Of a stretch of 64,000 nt of DNA, positions 26,702 to 36,279 are shown one piece after another. This DNA is from Rhizobium aethiopicum (lineage in GTDB: Bacteria > Pseudomonadota > Alphaproteobacteria > Rhizobiales > Rhizobiaceae), in assembly GCF_900094625.1 (NCBI RefSeq), contig NZ_FMAJ01000002.1, positions 1-64,000 of the forward strand, written 5' to 3'. A program made the translations under genes and the position numbers. How positions within the stretch are numbered: position 1 is the first letter of the stretch; each line of letters begins with the position of its first letter. The notes under the pieces were generated by a model. That model ran no database searches. It saw only the letters and a program-made list of their open reading frames with translations, and was not told where the DNA came from.

Positions 26702-27577
26702 TCAGATTGACAGTTCCTTGGCGTGCGCGTCGACCTTTTCCCAGGCGTCTCCGAATGGATCGCTGATCGGAACCAGCGGTGAAATGCCGAGCAGGAGAAG
26801 TGCTTTCAGATGTGACCAGCCACCTCCGAGCAATGGCGCAAAGGATGTCATCACGACACGTTCCTTGCCATAGAGACGCTGGTACTCCGCGAAATTGCAG
26901 AAGTTCTCGTGATTGCTGTCCTTCAGATGGAAGGACTCGGCCGCAGCGCCTTCGGCAAGGATAACTTCGTGCGTATCGAGCATGATGGCAAAGTAGTCGA
27001 TCGATCCGTCGGCGGCGGGCGTGACCGGTGCGATCGTCGTGCCGTTCACAAGCTCCTTCACCTGAATCAGAATTCCGTTCAGGTACAGCGCATGGCCAGG
27101 CGAGAGATAGAGATCCGAATGGGGCGTATGCCCGTCGAGTGCGTGGCGGGAAACCCGGATCGGCACGACGTCCTTGTGCCAGCGCGCACCGCTCTTCTTG
27201 AAGCTTTGGCGGCCGACCCACTTTACCGGACGGATGCTGCCGTCGGGAAGGGCAACGCGGTCGCCGATGCTGAGATCCTCGACAGGTTTCTCACCGCAAT
27301 CCGTGAGGATGGCCGTTCCCCGCAGGAAGCAATTCGGTCCGCTGCCGCCACCACCCGAACCACCACGTCCGCCAGAGCCACCTCTCCCGCCCGAGCCGCC
27401 GCCTCCACCGGAACCGCCCCGTCCCCAAAGCCGCCCCAGCGCCTTGGCCGGAGAGGTAGAAATTGCTGTGGCGATGGCCGCCACGCCGACCAGACGAGCG
27501 CCGGCGGCTGCGGTTACTCCTAGAAAATGTCTGCGCGCAGTATTGCGTGGCAGCTTCGGATCTTCCGTAGATGACAT
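26702..27577 (-). CDS. Tat-exported Hint-domain (hedgehog/intein-type) protein
   Basis: A 291-residue protein. The N-terminus has a twin-arginine signal (TARRHFLGV followed by a hydrophobic stretch). Then comes a ~35-residue linker made almost entirely of Gly, Ser and Arg. A Hint_2-type domain begins at NCFLRGTAILTDCGEKPVED and continues with SIGDRVALPDG and a DLYLSPGHALYLNG block that holds the Hint histidine. The leading Cys and this His are the residues used for self-splicing or cholesterol transfer in other Hint proteins. A C-terminal domain of ~100 residues follows. Related alphaproteobacterial proteins are uncharacterised. Cleavage is not shown. Confidence 0.8.
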   Translation of the reverse strand: MSSTEDPKLPRNTARRHFLGVTAAAGARLVGVAAIATAISTSPAKALGRLWGRGGSGGGGGSGGRGGSGGRGGSGGGGSGPNCFLRGTAILTDCGEKPVEDLSIGDRVALPDGSIRPVKWVGRQSFKKSGARWHKDVVPIRVSRHALDGHTPHSDLYLSPGHALYLNGILIQVKELVNGTTIAPVTPAADGSIDYFAIMLDTHEVILAEGAAAESFHLKDSNHENFCNFAEYQRLYGKERVVMTSFAPLLGGGWSHLKALLLLGISPLVPISDPFGDAWEKVDAHAKELSI

Positions 27578-27888
27578 GTCGGGCGTCTCCCTGAAAACAT
27601 TTGCACCGACCTATGTTACAATGGGTTGTATCGCGTTCAATTTCGCTAAATAGTTCAACGTCCTACCGAAAAGGGCGTAGGTATGGTAATAGCAGGGTCC
27701 CGAAAACCGCTATGGGAGGCACCAATTAGCAGCAGATTTATCTGCGACTCCTACGCGAAATAATCAAACTTGGTACCATGTGTGCCGGTTGCATTGCGAG
27801 CAAAGCAGCCCATTTAGAGTTTCGCGAATCGAGCCGAAAGCGGCGGCTCTTCCAAAAGCCTCGGAACGTTTGCCTGCCTGAGAAAGCT
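27578..27888. other. Intergenic stretch upstream of the Hint gene
   Basis: 311 bases, AT-rich near 27600-27700, with no supported gene. It should contain the promoter of the minus-strand Hint gene. I could not pick one with confidence. Confidence 0.45.
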
Positions 27889-28359
27889 TCAGCTCTGCGG
27901 CAGCCGGCGCACCGCCTCGTCGATCAGCAGATTGGCGATCATCATGCGCCTGTTGGCATTGTCGCGGAAAGGCTCCGCGACGCCATCAGGATGATTGCCC
28001 TTGGCAAAGGCGCGCCGCTTCTCGTTCAGCGTCTGTTGGGTATCGGCGGCGGAGATCGCCAGTTCCGCTGCGACGTCTGACGGCGCGGTGCGCGTGAGAT
28101 GGTCCGGCATCACAAGTTCGGGTTCGGACGGCGGCGGTTCTGCTGCAGTTCCGACGGCGGCATCGGGATCGAGATGGTCGAAATAGGCCTGACCAGCGCG
28201 TTGCGAGGCGGCGGAGACGCCTTGCATGACATCGAAGGCAAACCCGGTACCGAGGCCGGAGACGCGGTGGGCAATCGGCGCTTCGGCCTCGTTGTCCGTC
28301 GCGTCCTCCGCCTTCAGCCGCTCGAGCACTGATTGAAATACCGACTGTCCGAACAGCAT
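27889..28359 (-). CDS. Hypothetical protein with C-terminal J-like (HPD) segment
   Basis: A 156-residue soluble protein. The N-terminal ~100 residues show no recognisable domain. The last 50 residues read QQTLNEKRRAFAKGNHPDGV, then FRDNANRRMMIANLLIDEAV. This resembles helices II-III of a J-domain with its HPD tripeptide, followed by the QRINEAY-like region (here MMIANLLIDEA). A DnaJ-type DnaK partner is possible but the domain is incomplete. It lies 59 bases downstream of gbpR on the same strand and may share its transcript. Confidence 0.6.
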   Translation of the reverse strand: MLFGQSVFQSVLERLKAEDATDNEAEAPIAHRVSGLGTGFAFDVMQGVSAASQRAGQAYFDHLDPDAAVGTAAEPPPSEPELVMPDHLTRTAPSDVAAELAISAADTQQTLNEKRRAFAKGNHPDGVAEPFRDNANRRMMIANLLIDEAVRRLPQS

Positions 28360-28418
28360 CCGCCTTCCTTCCGAAGGGCATATTAAAGGAGAGCAAGATG
28401 GCGCGGGGCTTGCGGCAC

Positions 28419-29426
28419 TCAGCCTCCTTGCTTCTGGCTCTCCTCGAGGATGATGTCGTAGAGCAGTCTGGCGCTCGGCGGCAGCGCCCGTTCTCTCGCG
28501 GTGATCAGGCTGTAGGGCTTGACGTTGATGTCGAAATCGATCGGCAGCATGCGCACGTCGGAAGCCTTGGCGCCCTGGCTCGCCAGGAAATGGGCGACGT
28601 CGACGGCGACGGGGGCGATCGCATCGGTTTCGCAGACGATGGCGCAGGTGAGCAGCAGCGAGGAGGTGTTGACGATATTTTCGGGCAGCGCCACGCCGCT
28701 CGATAGGAAGATGTCTTCGATCGTGCGGCGCAGCAGCGTACCCGGCGGCTGGAACACCCAGTCGTAATCCCTGACGTCGGCAAGGCTGCTCGTCTTCTTC
28801 TTTTTCAGAAGCGGATGGCGGTTGCGCACGATCAGGCAGGCGCGTTCGATGCCGATCTCCTTGACCTCGAACAGGCGCGGATTGAGGTCGTCGGGAATGC
28901 GGCCGATGATGAAGTCGTGGCGAGCGGCGAGCAGCTCGCGGGCGAGTACGTTGCTCGTCTCCACCTGGATGTTGATCTCGATGCCGGGATAGGCCTTGCG
29001 CACCCTGTTGATCGCCGGCACGACGAGGCTCATGGCCGGCGCCGTCACCGCGCCGATGAAGACCGAGCCGCCCTTACCGCTCTTTAATTCGGCGATCTCG
29101 CGGCTTGCCTCGCGCAGCTCCAGCAGGATCTTCCGGGCGCGTCTCGCAAGCGCCGCGCCGAAGGTCGTCAGCACCACGCCGCGGGCGACTCGCTCATAGA
29201 GCGGCGTCTTGGTGATTGCCTCCATTTCCGACAGCATGCGCGACGCGGCGGGCTGCGAAATGTTGAGAACTTCCGCGGCAGCGGAAATCTGCCCACTATC
29301 TTCGATTGCGACGATCATGCGCAGGTGATTCAGCTTAAGTCCCGAACGGAGAAAGCTGTCGTCGCCGAAACTGTCGCTGTGGATATCAACGTGATCCATC
29401 GAAATGGGCTCTGAAACGATCGTCAT
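28419..29426 (-). CDS. gbpR: LysR-family regulator GbpR of the chvE operon
   Basis: Regulates sugar-binding-protein expression; in Agrobacterium GbpR activates chvE in response to sugars. The helix-turn-helix is QISAAAEVLNISQPAASRML, followed by RVARGVVLTTFG. The effector domain is preceded by a charged linker and contains NVLARELLAARHDFIIGRIP. The start at 29426 is chosen because GGGGAGG lies 8 bases before it; an ATG ten codons upstream has no such signal. The position head-to-head with chvE is the main reason for the name. Confidence 0.85.
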   Translation of the reverse strand: MTIVSEPISMDHVDIHSDSFGDDSFLRSGLKLNHLRMIVAIEDSGQISAAAEVLNISQPAASRMLSEMEAITKTPLYERVARGVVLTTFGAALARRARKILLELREASREIAELKSGKGGSVFIGAVTAPAMSLVVPAINRVRKAYPGIEINIQVETSNVLARELLAARHDFIIGRIPDDLNPRLFEVKEIGIERACLIVRNRHPLLKKKKTSSLADVRDYDWVFQPPGTLLRRTIEDIFLSSGVALPENIVNTSSLLLTCAIVCETDAIAPVAVDVAHFLASQGAKASDVRMLPIDFDINVKPYSLITARERALPPSARLLYDIILEESQKQGG

Positions 29427-29476
29427 GGTTGCAGCCTCCCCACTGCGCTCCATCAAAAGTAATACTTTTTAACGAT

Positions 29477-29492
29477 ATACCAAAATTGTTAT
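29477..29492. promoter_or_regulatory. Candidate GbpR site: near-palindrome ATACCAA-AA-TTGTTAT
   Basis: A 7-2-7 inverted repeat with one mismatch lies 50 bases from the gbpR start and about 205 bases upstream of chvE. TTGACA at 29514-29519 may be the chvE -35 box, although no strong -10 follows at the right distance. Binding is inferred. Confidence 0.35.
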
Positions 29493-29696
29493 GCACATTA
29501 CCAGTTATTCTATTTGACAGTTATAGGAATCCATACCAGTTTGCCGCCGTGTGCTGGTTGGCACTCAACACGTGTGAGATCGTGGAGGAGACCTACTTCG
29601 TTTCTCACCATCTGAAGTAACTATCCAATACGGAACCTGCCACAGTTTCGGGCGGGCGATTTTTCGTCCGCTGATCTATTAACAAGGGAGAGAGAA

Positions 29697-30761
29697 ATGA
29701 AATCCATTATCTCATTGATGGCTGCGGCCGCCTTCGGCGTCGCTTCGTTCGTTATGCCGGCAATGGCGCAGGACAAGGGGCTCGTGGGCATCGCGATGCC
29801 GACGAAGTCCTCCGCTCGCTGGATCGACGACGGCAACAACATCGTCAAGCAGCTCGAAGCCGCCGGTTACAAGACCGACCTGCAGTATGCTGACGACGAT
29901 ATTCCGAACCAGCTGTCGCAGATCGAAAACATGGTCACCAAGGGTGCCAAGGTTCTCGTAATCGCTTCGATCGACGGCACGACGCTTTCCGACGTTCTCC
30001 AGAAGGCTCACGATGCCGGCATCAAGGTCATCGCTTACGACCGCCTGATCCGTGACTCGGCCAACGTCGACTACTACGCCACTTTCGACAACTTCCAGGT
30101 CGGCGTTCTCCAGGCAACCTCGATCGTTGACGCCCTCGGCCTCAAGGATGGCAAGGGCCCGTTCAACATCGAACTTTTCGGCGGTTCGCCTGATGATAAC
30201 AACGCCTTCTTCTTCTATGATGGCGCAATGTCCGTTCTCCAGCCCTACATCGACTCGGGCAAGCTCGTCGTGAAGTCCGGCCAGACCGGCATGGACAAGG
30301 TTGGCACGCTGCGTTGGGATGCGGCAACGGCTCAGGCCCGCATGGACAACCTGCTTTCGGCCAACTACACCGACGCCAAGGTCGACGCCGTTCTGTCGCC
30401 TTACGACGGTCTGTCGATCGGCATCATCTCCTCGCTGAAGGGCGTCGGCTACGGTTCCGCTGACCAGCCGCTTCCGGTCGTTTCCGGCCAGGACGCTGAA
30501 ATCCCGTCGGTCAAGTCGATCATTGCCGGCGAACAGTACTCGACGGTCTTCAAGGACACCCGCGAACTCGCCAAGGTCACTGTTGCCATGGTCGATGCCG
30601 TCATGTCCGGCAAAGAGCCTGAGGTCAACGACACTAAGACCTACGACAACGGCGTCAAGGTCGTTCCGTCCTACCTGCTGAAGCCGGTTGCCGTCGACAA
30701 GACCAACTACAAGCAGATCCTCGTCGACGGCGGTTACTACACCGAAGACAAGCTGAAGTAA
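29697..30761 (+). CDS. chvE: Multiple-sugar periplasmic binding protein ChvE
   Basis: Binds L-arabinose, D-galactose, D-glucose and similar aldoses for uptake. In Agrobacterium it also presents them to VirA for virulence induction and chemotaxis. The signal peptide ends PAMAQD. The mature protein carries [68 protein letters not shown] and [15 protein letters not shown], which match ChvE closely. The length of 354 is as expected. AAGGGAGAGAGAA precedes the start. Codon use looks highly optimised, as expected for an abundant binding protein. A strong hairpin follows before gguA. Confidence 0.95.
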   Translation: MKSIISLMAAAAFGVASFVMPAMAQDKGLVGIAMPTKSSARWIDDGNNIVKQLEAAGYKTDLQYADDDIPNQLSQIENMVTKGAKVLVIASIDGTTLSDVLQKAHDAGIKVIAYDRLIRDSANVDYYATFDNFQVGVLQATSIVDALGLKDGKGPFNIELFGGSPDDNNAFFFYDGAMSVLQPYIDSGKLVVKSGQTGMDKVGTLRWDAATAQARMDNLLSANYTDAKVDAVLSPYDGLSIGIISSLKGVGYGSADQPLPVVSGQDAEIPSVKSIIAGEQYSTVFKDTRELAKVTVAMVDAVMSGKEPEVNDTKTYDNGVKVVPSYLLKPVAVDKTNYKQILVDGGYYTEDKLK

Positions 30762-30775
30762 GACGTTAAGCTGGA

Positions 30776-30814
30776 GGCCGGAGCCCGCGCTTGCGGGTTC
30801 CGGCCTTCGATTTT
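30776..30814 (+). terminator. Intercistronic attenuator-type hairpin between chvE and gguA
   Basis: GGCCGGAGCCCGC and GCGGGTTCCGGCC form a 13-bp stem (one G-T pair) with a 4-base loop, followed by TTCGATTTT. It lies 14 bases after the chvE stop. Partial termination here would give more ChvE than GguA/GguB. Confidence 0.65.
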
Positions 30815-30860
30815 ATGATCGCCAGGCCGCTCGGCGGCTGAAGGCGCTGGAACTTTGACT

Positions 30861-32399
30861 ATGGACAACACCATCCTAGAAATGCGGAGCATCACCAAGA
30901 CGTTCCCGGGCGTCAAGGCGCTGGAGAACGTGAACCTCAAGGTTCGCAAGGGTGAGATTCACGCATTGGTAGGCGAAAACGGGGCCGGTAAATCGACCCT
31001 GATGAAAGTGCTATCAGGCGTCTACCCCACAGGAAGCTATGAAGGCGACATCGTCTATGAAGGCGAGACGCGCCACTTCAAGGTGCTGAAGGATTCCGAA
31101 GAAATCGGCATCGTCATCATCCACCAGGAACTGGCCCTCGTGCCGCTGCTGTCGATCGGCGAAAACATCTTCCTTGGCAACGAGAATGCCAGGAACGGCG
31201 TGATCAGCTGGGAAGAGACGTATAACCGCACGAAGCAGCTGCTGCAGAAGGTGGGCCTGCGCGAATCCCCCAACACCTTGGTAACCGATATCGGCGTTGG
31301 CAAGCAGCAGCTCGTAGAGATCGCCAAGGCGCTGTCGAAGAGCGTGAAGCTGCTCATTCTCGACGAGCCGACGGCTTCGCTCAACGAGAAGGACTCCGAT
31401 GCGCTGCTCAATCTGCTGATCGAGTTCCGCAATCAGGGCATCACCTCGATCATCATTTCCCACAAGCTGAACGAGATCCGCAAGGTCGCCGATCAGATCA
31501 CGGTCCTGCGCGACGGCATGACCGTCAAGACGCTCGACTGTCACGCCGACGAGATCAGCGAAGACATCATCATCAAGAACATGGTTGGCCGCGACCTCGC
31601 CGACCGTTACCCGCCGCGCTCCGTGCCGATCGGCGAAACGATCTTCGAAGTCAAGAATTGGAACGCCTATCACCAGCATCACCGCGACCGCCAGGTGCTG
31701 CACAACATCAACGTCACCGTCCGCAAAGGCGAGGTCGTCGGCATCGCCGGCCTGATGGGTGCCGGCCGCACCGAATTCGCCATGAGCGTCTTCGGCAAGT
31801 CCTACGGGCACAAGGTCAGCGGCGAGGTCTTCGTCGACCGAAAGGCCGTCGACGTCAGCACCGTGCGCAAGGCGATCGATGCGGGTCTTGCCTATGTCAC
31901 CGAGGACCGCAAACAGCTCGGCCTCGTGCTCAACGACACGATCCTGCACAATACGACGCTCGCCAATCTCGACGGAATTTCGAACAACAGCGTCATCGAC
32001 GACATCAAGGAGATGAAGGTCGCGACGGATTACCGGTCGAAGCTGCGCATTCGCTCGCACGGCATCTTCCAGGAAACGGTCAATCTTTCCGGCGGCAACC
32101 AGCAAAAGGTGGTGCTGTCGAAGTGGCTGTTCTCCGATCCCGAGATTTTGATCCTCGACGAGCCTACCCGAGGCATCGACGTTGGCGCAAAGTACGAAAT
32201 TTATACTATCATCAACCAGCTTGCCGCCGATGGGAAAGGCGTTCTGATGATCTCATCGGAAATGCCCGAACTGCTTGGCACTTGTGACCGCATCTACGTG
32301 ATGAACGAAGGACGCATCGTCGCCGAACTGCCGAAGGGAGAAGCAAGCCAGGAAACCATCATGCGCGCTATCATGCGCTCAGGGGAGAAGAAACAATGA
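30861..32399 (+). CDS. gguA: Sugar ABC transporter ATP-binding protein GguA
   Basis: Double ABC ATPase of the ChvE transporter, 512 residues. Domain 1 has a normal Walker A (GENGAGKST) and Walker B ([10 protein letters not shown]). Domain 2 has the altered P-loop [22 protein letters not shown] and [14 protein letters not shown], the usual RbsA/MglA asymmetry in which the second site is weak. ATG 30861 is chosen; a TTG two codons upstream is possible. The 3' end overlaps gguB (ATGA), so the two are translationally coupled. Confidence 0.93.
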   Translation: MDNTILEMRSITKTFPGVKALENVNLKVRKGEIHALVGENGAGKSTLMKVLSGVYPTGSYEGDIVYEGETRHFKVLKDSEEIGIVIIHQELALVPLLSIGENIFLGNENARNGVISWEETYNRTKQLLQKVGLRESPNTLVTDIGVGKQQLVEIAKALSKSVKLLILDEPTASLNEKDSDALLNLLIEFRNQGITSIIISHKLNEIRKVADQITVLRDGMTVKTLDCHADEISEDIIIKNMVGRDLADRYPPRSVPIGETIFEVKNWNAYHQHHRDRQVLHNINVTVRKGEVVGIAGLMGAGRTEFAMSVFGKSYGHKVSGEVFVDRKAVDVSTVRKAIDAGLAYVTEDRKQLGLVLNDTILHNTTLANLDGISNNSVIDDIKEMKVATDYRSKLRIRSHGIFQETVNLSGGNQQKVVLSKWLFSDPEILILDEPTRGIDVGAKYEIYTIINQLAADGKGVLMISSEMPELLGTCDRIYVMNEGRIVAELPKGEASQETIMRAIMRSGEKKQ

Positions 32400-33601
32400 C
32401 TCCGGTCAACCCGACAACCGAGGAAAGCAACGTCGTTTCCGTTGCCGACTACATCCGCGGCAACATTCGTGAATACGGCATGCTCATCGCGCTCGTCGCG
32501 ATCATGGTATTCTTCCAGTTCTACACCGGCGGTATTCTCTTCAAGCCGGTCAACCTGACGAACCTCGTCCTGCAGAATTCCTTCATCGTCATCATGGCGC
32601 TCGGCATGCTGCTCGTCATCGTGGCTGGGCACATCGACCTTTCGGTCGGTTCGATCGTCGCCTTCGTCGGCGCGCTCGCGGCAATCTTCACCGTGACATG
32701 GGGCATGAATTTCTGGGTCGCCGGCCTGATTTGTCTGATCGTCGGCGGCATTATCGGCGCTGCGCAGGGCTATTTCATCGCCTATCACCGCATCCCGTCC
32801 TTCATCGTGACGCTCGCCGGTATGCTGATCTTCCGCGGCCTGACGCTGACGGTGCTGGCCGGCAAGAACATCGGCCCGTTCCCGAAGGAATTCCAGGTCA
32901 TCAGCACCGGCTTCCTGCCGGGCGACATGATCAACATCTTCGGCGCGCCCGTGCAGTCGACCTCGCTGATCCTGACCGTCATCCTGCCAGTCATCCTCTT
33001 CTACCTCGCCTGGCGCCGCCGCAAGGTGAACGAAAGCCATGGCATCGATGTCGAGCCGCTGGGCTTCTTCATTGGCCAGAACCTGGTCGTTTCGGGCGCC
33101 ATTTGGTGGCTCGGCTATCAATTGTCCAGCTACAGGGGCCTGCCGAACGTTCTCGTCGTCATGCTGGTGCTGATCGCGATCTACGCCTTCGTCACCAAGC
33201 GCACGACGGTCGGCCGGCGCATCTACGCCATGGGCGGCAATGAAAAGGCGACCAAGCTTTCGGGCATCAACACGCAGCGCCTCAGCTTCTACACCTTCGT
33301 CAACATGGGCGTGCTCGCAGGTCTTGCCGGCATGATCGTCGCACTCCGCCTGAACTCGGCAACGCCGAAGGCCGGCGTCGGCTTCGAGCTCGACGTGATT
33401 GCGGCCTGCTTCATCGGCGGCGCCTCGGCATCGGGCGGTGTCGGCAAGATCACCGGCGCAGTCATCGGTGCATTCATCATGGGCGTCATGAACAACGGCA
33501 TGTCGATCGTCGGCCTCGGCATCGACTTCCAGCAGATGGTCAAGGGTGCGGTGCTTCTCGCCGCCGTATTCTTCGACGTTTACAACAAGAACAAGGGCTG
33601 A
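32396..33601 (+). CDS. gguB: Sugar ABC transporter permease GguB
   Basis: Inner-membrane permease of the ChvE-GguAB system, 401 residues with roughly ten hydrophobic segments. Hallmarks are [33 protein letters not shown], the ATPase-coupling loop [19 protein letters not shown] and [14 protein letters not shown]. It starts inside the last codons of gguA. A hairpin and a 111-base gap separate it from gguC. Confidence 0.93.
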   Translation: MTPVNPTTEESNVVSVADYIRGNIREYGMLIALVAIMVFFQFYTGGILFKPVNLTNLVLQNSFIVIMALGMLLVIVAGHIDLSVGSIVAFVGALAAIFTVTWGMNFWVAGLICLIVGGIIGAAQGYFIAYHRIPSFIVTLAGMLIFRGLTLTVLAGKNIGPFPKEFQVISTGFLPGDMINIFGAPVQSTSLILTVILPVILFYLAWRRRKVNESHGIDVEPLGFFIGQNLVVSGAIWWLGYQLSSYRGLPNVLVVMLVLIAIYAFVTKRTTVGRRIYAMGGNEKATKLSGINTQRLSFYTFVNMGVLAGLAGMIVALRLNSATPKAGVGFELDVIAACFIGGASASGGVGKITGAVIGAFIMGVMNNGMSIVGLGIDFQQMVKGAVLLAAVFFDVYNKNKG

Positions 33602-33652
33602 GCGCTTACCGGCGCCAGCTCACGGCATTCGCAGTCATATGGATGATGAATT

Positions 33653-33672
33653 CCGGCTCCCGACGGAGCCGG
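33653..33672 (+). terminator. Perfect 8-bp hairpin between gguB and gguC
   Basis: CCGGCTCC-CGAC-GGAGCCGG, 52 bases after the gguB stop. The T-run (33683-33688) is about 10 bases away from the stem, so it is at best a weak terminator or a processing/stability element. Confidence 0.45.
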
Positions 33673-33712
33673 ACAGGCGGAGCTTTTTCCTAGCCTCGCC
33701 GGAACGAGAAGG

Positions 33713-34717
33713 ATGAAAGTCGTGCTTATTTCCCAGATCAAGGGTGCCAACGGAGAGATCGTCGTCGCCGTGCGCGAGCAGGGCGGCGCGGCACGGTCGG
33801 TCAAGAATGCCGGCAGCGTCTATGCGCTGGCGATGGAAGCCGCCGACGGCGGCAAGTCGCTTGCCTCTGTCATCGAAGCCCATGGCTACGGCGATACGGT
33901 CGATCTGGATAAGGCCTATGCGGAAGGCCGTTTCCTGCCGCCAATCACCCATCCGGACGCGGCCCACCTGCATCTGACCGGCACCGGCCTCACCCATCTC
34001 GGTTCGGCCGCCACCCGTGATTCCATGCACAAGAAGACCACCGAGGCGGCCGAGGAAACGCTGACCGACTCGATGAAGATGTTCAAGATGGGGCTTGAGA
34101 ACGGCAAGCCGAAGGCCGGTGAGAAGGGCGTTCAGCCCGAATGGTTCTACAAGGGCAACGGCCATGGAGCTGCAGCCCCCGGCGCACCGCTCGTTTCGCC
34201 CTCCTTCGCGCTCGATGGCGGCGAAGAGCCTGAAATGGCCGGCATCTACGTGATCGCCAAGGACGGTTCGCCCTTCCGCATCGGCTTCGCGCTGTCGAAT
34301 GAATTTTCCGATCACGTCACCGAGCGGATCAACTATCTCTTCCTGGCGCATTCGAAGTTGCGCCCGGCAAGCTTCGGCCCGGAAATCCGCGTCGGCGCGG
34401 CGCCGGAGGATATTCGCGGCACCTCGCGCATCAAGCGCGGCGACAAGGTGATCTTCGAAAAGCCCTTCCTGTCGGGTGAGGCGAACATGTCGCACACGTT
34501 CGCAAACCTCGAATATCACCATTTCAAATATGGCCTCTTCCGTGTTCCGGGCGATGTTCATGTCCATATGTTCGGCACGGCGACGCTTTCCTTTGCCGAC
34601 GGCATAAAGACGGAAGAGGGCGACCTCTTCGAGATCGAAGTCGCCGAATTCGGCCTGCCACTGCGCAATCCGCTGAAGGTGGCGGCCGAGGAAGAGATTG
34701 TTGTCAAGCAGCTCTGA
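33713..34717 (+). CDS. gguC: GguC, AraD1-type fumarylacetoacetase-fold enzyme
   Basis: A 334-residue protein of the GguC/AraD1 family, distantly related to fumarylacetoacetate hydrolases. In arabinose-oxidising bacteria AraD-type enzymes dehydrate 2-keto-3-deoxy-L-arabinonate to 2-oxoglutarate semialdehyde. Visible features are ITHPDAAHLHLTGTGLTHLG near residue 80, GEEPEMAGIYVIAKDG (acidic ligands) and IFEKPFLSGEANMSHTFANL. The substrate is supported by its position before the semialdehyde dehydrogenase and the arabinonate dehydratase genes, which supply the adjoining steps. The exact activity of GguC itself remains inferred. Confidence 0.88.
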   Translation: MKVVLISQIKGANGEIVVAVREQGGAARSVKNAGSVYALAMEAADGGKSLASVIEAHGYGDTVDLDKAYAEGRFLPPITHPDAAHLHLTGTGLTHLGSAATRDSMHKKTTEAAEETLTDSMKMFKMGLENGKPKAGEKGVQPEWFYKGNGHGAAAPGAPLVSPSFALDGGEEPEMAGIYVIAKDGSPFRIGFALSNEFSDHVTERINYLFLAHSKLRPASFGPEIRVGAAPEDIRGTSRIKRGDKVIFEKPFLSGEANMSHTFANLEYHHFKYGLFRVPGDVHVHMFGTATLSFADGIKTEEGDLFEIEVAEFGLPLRNPLKVAAEEEIVVKQL

Positions 34718-34784
34718 ATTTCGAGGCCTGGCCGCGTCCGCGGCGGGCCGTGTTTGTAAACGGTAAAGGAGGCTTGTTGAGCCC

Positions 34785-36218
34785 ATGACCATTTATCAAA
34801 ACCTGATCGCCGGCGAATGGGTCGGCACGGACGCGACGAAGAACATCAACCCGTCCGACACGAACGAGGTCGTCGGCCTCTATGCCAACGGCAGCGCCGA
34901 AGACACCCGCAACGCGATTGCCGCCGCCAAGGCCGCCTTTCCGGCCTGGTCGCGCTCGGGCATCTGGGAGCGCCACGTCATCCTGAAGAAGACCGGCGAC
35001 GAGATCATGGCGCGCAAGGACGAACTCGGCGCGCTGCTCGCCCGCGAGGAAGGGAAGACGCTGCCTGAGGCGACCGGCGAAGTCATCCGCGCCTCGCAGA
35101 TCTTCGAATTTTTCGCCGGTGAAGCCCTGCGGCTCGCCGGCGAGGTCATCCCGTCGGTTCGCCCGAACATCGGCATCGAGATCACCCGCGAGGGCCTCGG
35201 CGTCATCGGCATCATCACGCCGTGGAACTTCCCGATCGCGATCCCGGCCTGGAAGATCGCCCCGGCGCTCGCCTACGGCAACACCATCGTCTTCAAGCCG
35301 GCCGAGCTGGTGCCGGCCTGCTCCTGGGCGATCGTTGACATCCTCAACAGGGCAGGGTTGCCGAAGGGCGTCTTGAACCTCGTCATGGGCAAGGGATCGA
35401 TCGTCGGCCAGGCCATGCTCGAAAGCCCCGATGTCCACGGCATCACTTTCACCGGCTCTACCGGCACCGGCCGGCGCGTCGCCGCCGCCTCCATCGAGCA
35501 TAACCGCAAGTTCCAGCTTGAGATGGGCGGCAAGAACCCGATGGTCGTGCTCGACGACGCCGACCTCAACGTAGCCGTGGAGGCAGCCGCCAATTCCGGC
35601 TTCTTCTCCACCGGCCAGCGCTGCACCGCGTCCTCGCGGCTGATCGTCACCGAAGGCATTCATGGCAAATTCGTCGCGGCGCTCACCGACAAGCTGAAGA
35701 CGCTGGTCGTCGACAATGCGCTCAAGGCAGGCACCCATATCGGTCCCGTCGTCGACGAGCGGCAGTTGAAGACCGATACCGACTATATCGAGATCGGCAA
35801 AAAGGAGGGCGCCAAGCTCGCCTTCGGCGGCGAGGTCATCTCCCGCGAGACGCCCGGCTTCTATCTGCAGCCGACGCTGTTTACCGAAGCGACCAACCAG
35901 ATGCGCATTTCGCGCGAGGAAATCTTCGGGCCTGTGGTCTCGGTGATCCGGGCCAGGGATTATGACGAGGCGCTTTCGATCGCCAACGATACGCCATTCG
36001 GGCTTTCGGCCGGCATCGCCACGACCAGCCTGAAACACGCCACGCACTTCAAGCGCAATTCGGAAGCCGGCATGGTCATGGTCAACCTGCCGACGGCAGG
36101 TGTCGATTTCCACGTTCCGTTCGGCGGCCGCAAGGGTTCGTCCTACGGCCCGCGCGAGCAGGGCAAATACGCCGCCGAGTTCTACACAACCGTCAAGACC
36201 GCCTACACGCTGGCTTGA
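34785..36218 (+). CDS. Aldehyde dehydrogenase, likely 2-oxoglutarate semialdehyde dehydrogenase
   Basis: An NAD(P)-dependent enzyme of 477 residues. It has the cofactor loop ITPWNFPIAIPAWKIAPALA, the FTGSTGTGR turn, the general-base Glu in LEMGGKNPMVVLDDADL and the nucleophile Cys in STGQRCTASSRLIV. The motif EEIFGPVVSVI precedes the C-terminal catalytic part. Family members oxidise 2,5-dioxopentanoate to 2-oxoglutarate. Its place between gguC and the arabinonate dehydratase gene makes this the likely final step of L-arabinose oxidation. AAAGGAGG lies 12 bases before the ATG. Confidence 0.88.
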   Translation: MTIYQNLIAGEWVGTDATKNINPSDTNEVVGLYANGSAEDTRNAIAAAKAAFPAWSRSGIWERHVILKKTGDEIMARKDELGALLAREEGKTLPEATGEVIRASQIFEFFAGEALRLAGEVIPSVRPNIGIEITREGLGVIGIITPWNFPIAIPAWKIAPALAYGNTIVFKPAELVPACSWAIVDILNRAGLPKGVLNLVMGKGSIVGQAMLESPDVHGITFTGSTGTGRRVAAASIEHNRKFQLEMGGKNPMVVLDDADLNVAVEAAANSGFFSTGQRCTASSRLIVTEGIHGKFVAALTDKLKTLVVDNALKAGTHIGPVVDERQLKTDTDYIEIGKKEGAKLAFGGEVISRETPGFYLQPTLFTEATNQMRISREEIFGPVVSVIRARDYDEALSIANDTPFGLSAGIATTSLKHATHFKRNSEAGMVMVNLPTAGVDFHVPFGGRKGSSYGPREQGKYAAEFYTTVKTAYTLA

Positions 36219-36279
36219 GACAAGCGAGATGACCCGGGCCGTACGAGGCGGTCCGGGGATATGCTGAAGGACAGAGATT

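Noticed and set aside
27340..27430. Repetitive CC-rich stretch resembling a minisatellite
   Set aside because: It is the in-frame Gly/Ser/Arg linker of the Hint-domain protein.
31014..32105. Long minus-strand open frame opposite gguA
   Set aside because: Antisense of a gene with full Walker motifs.
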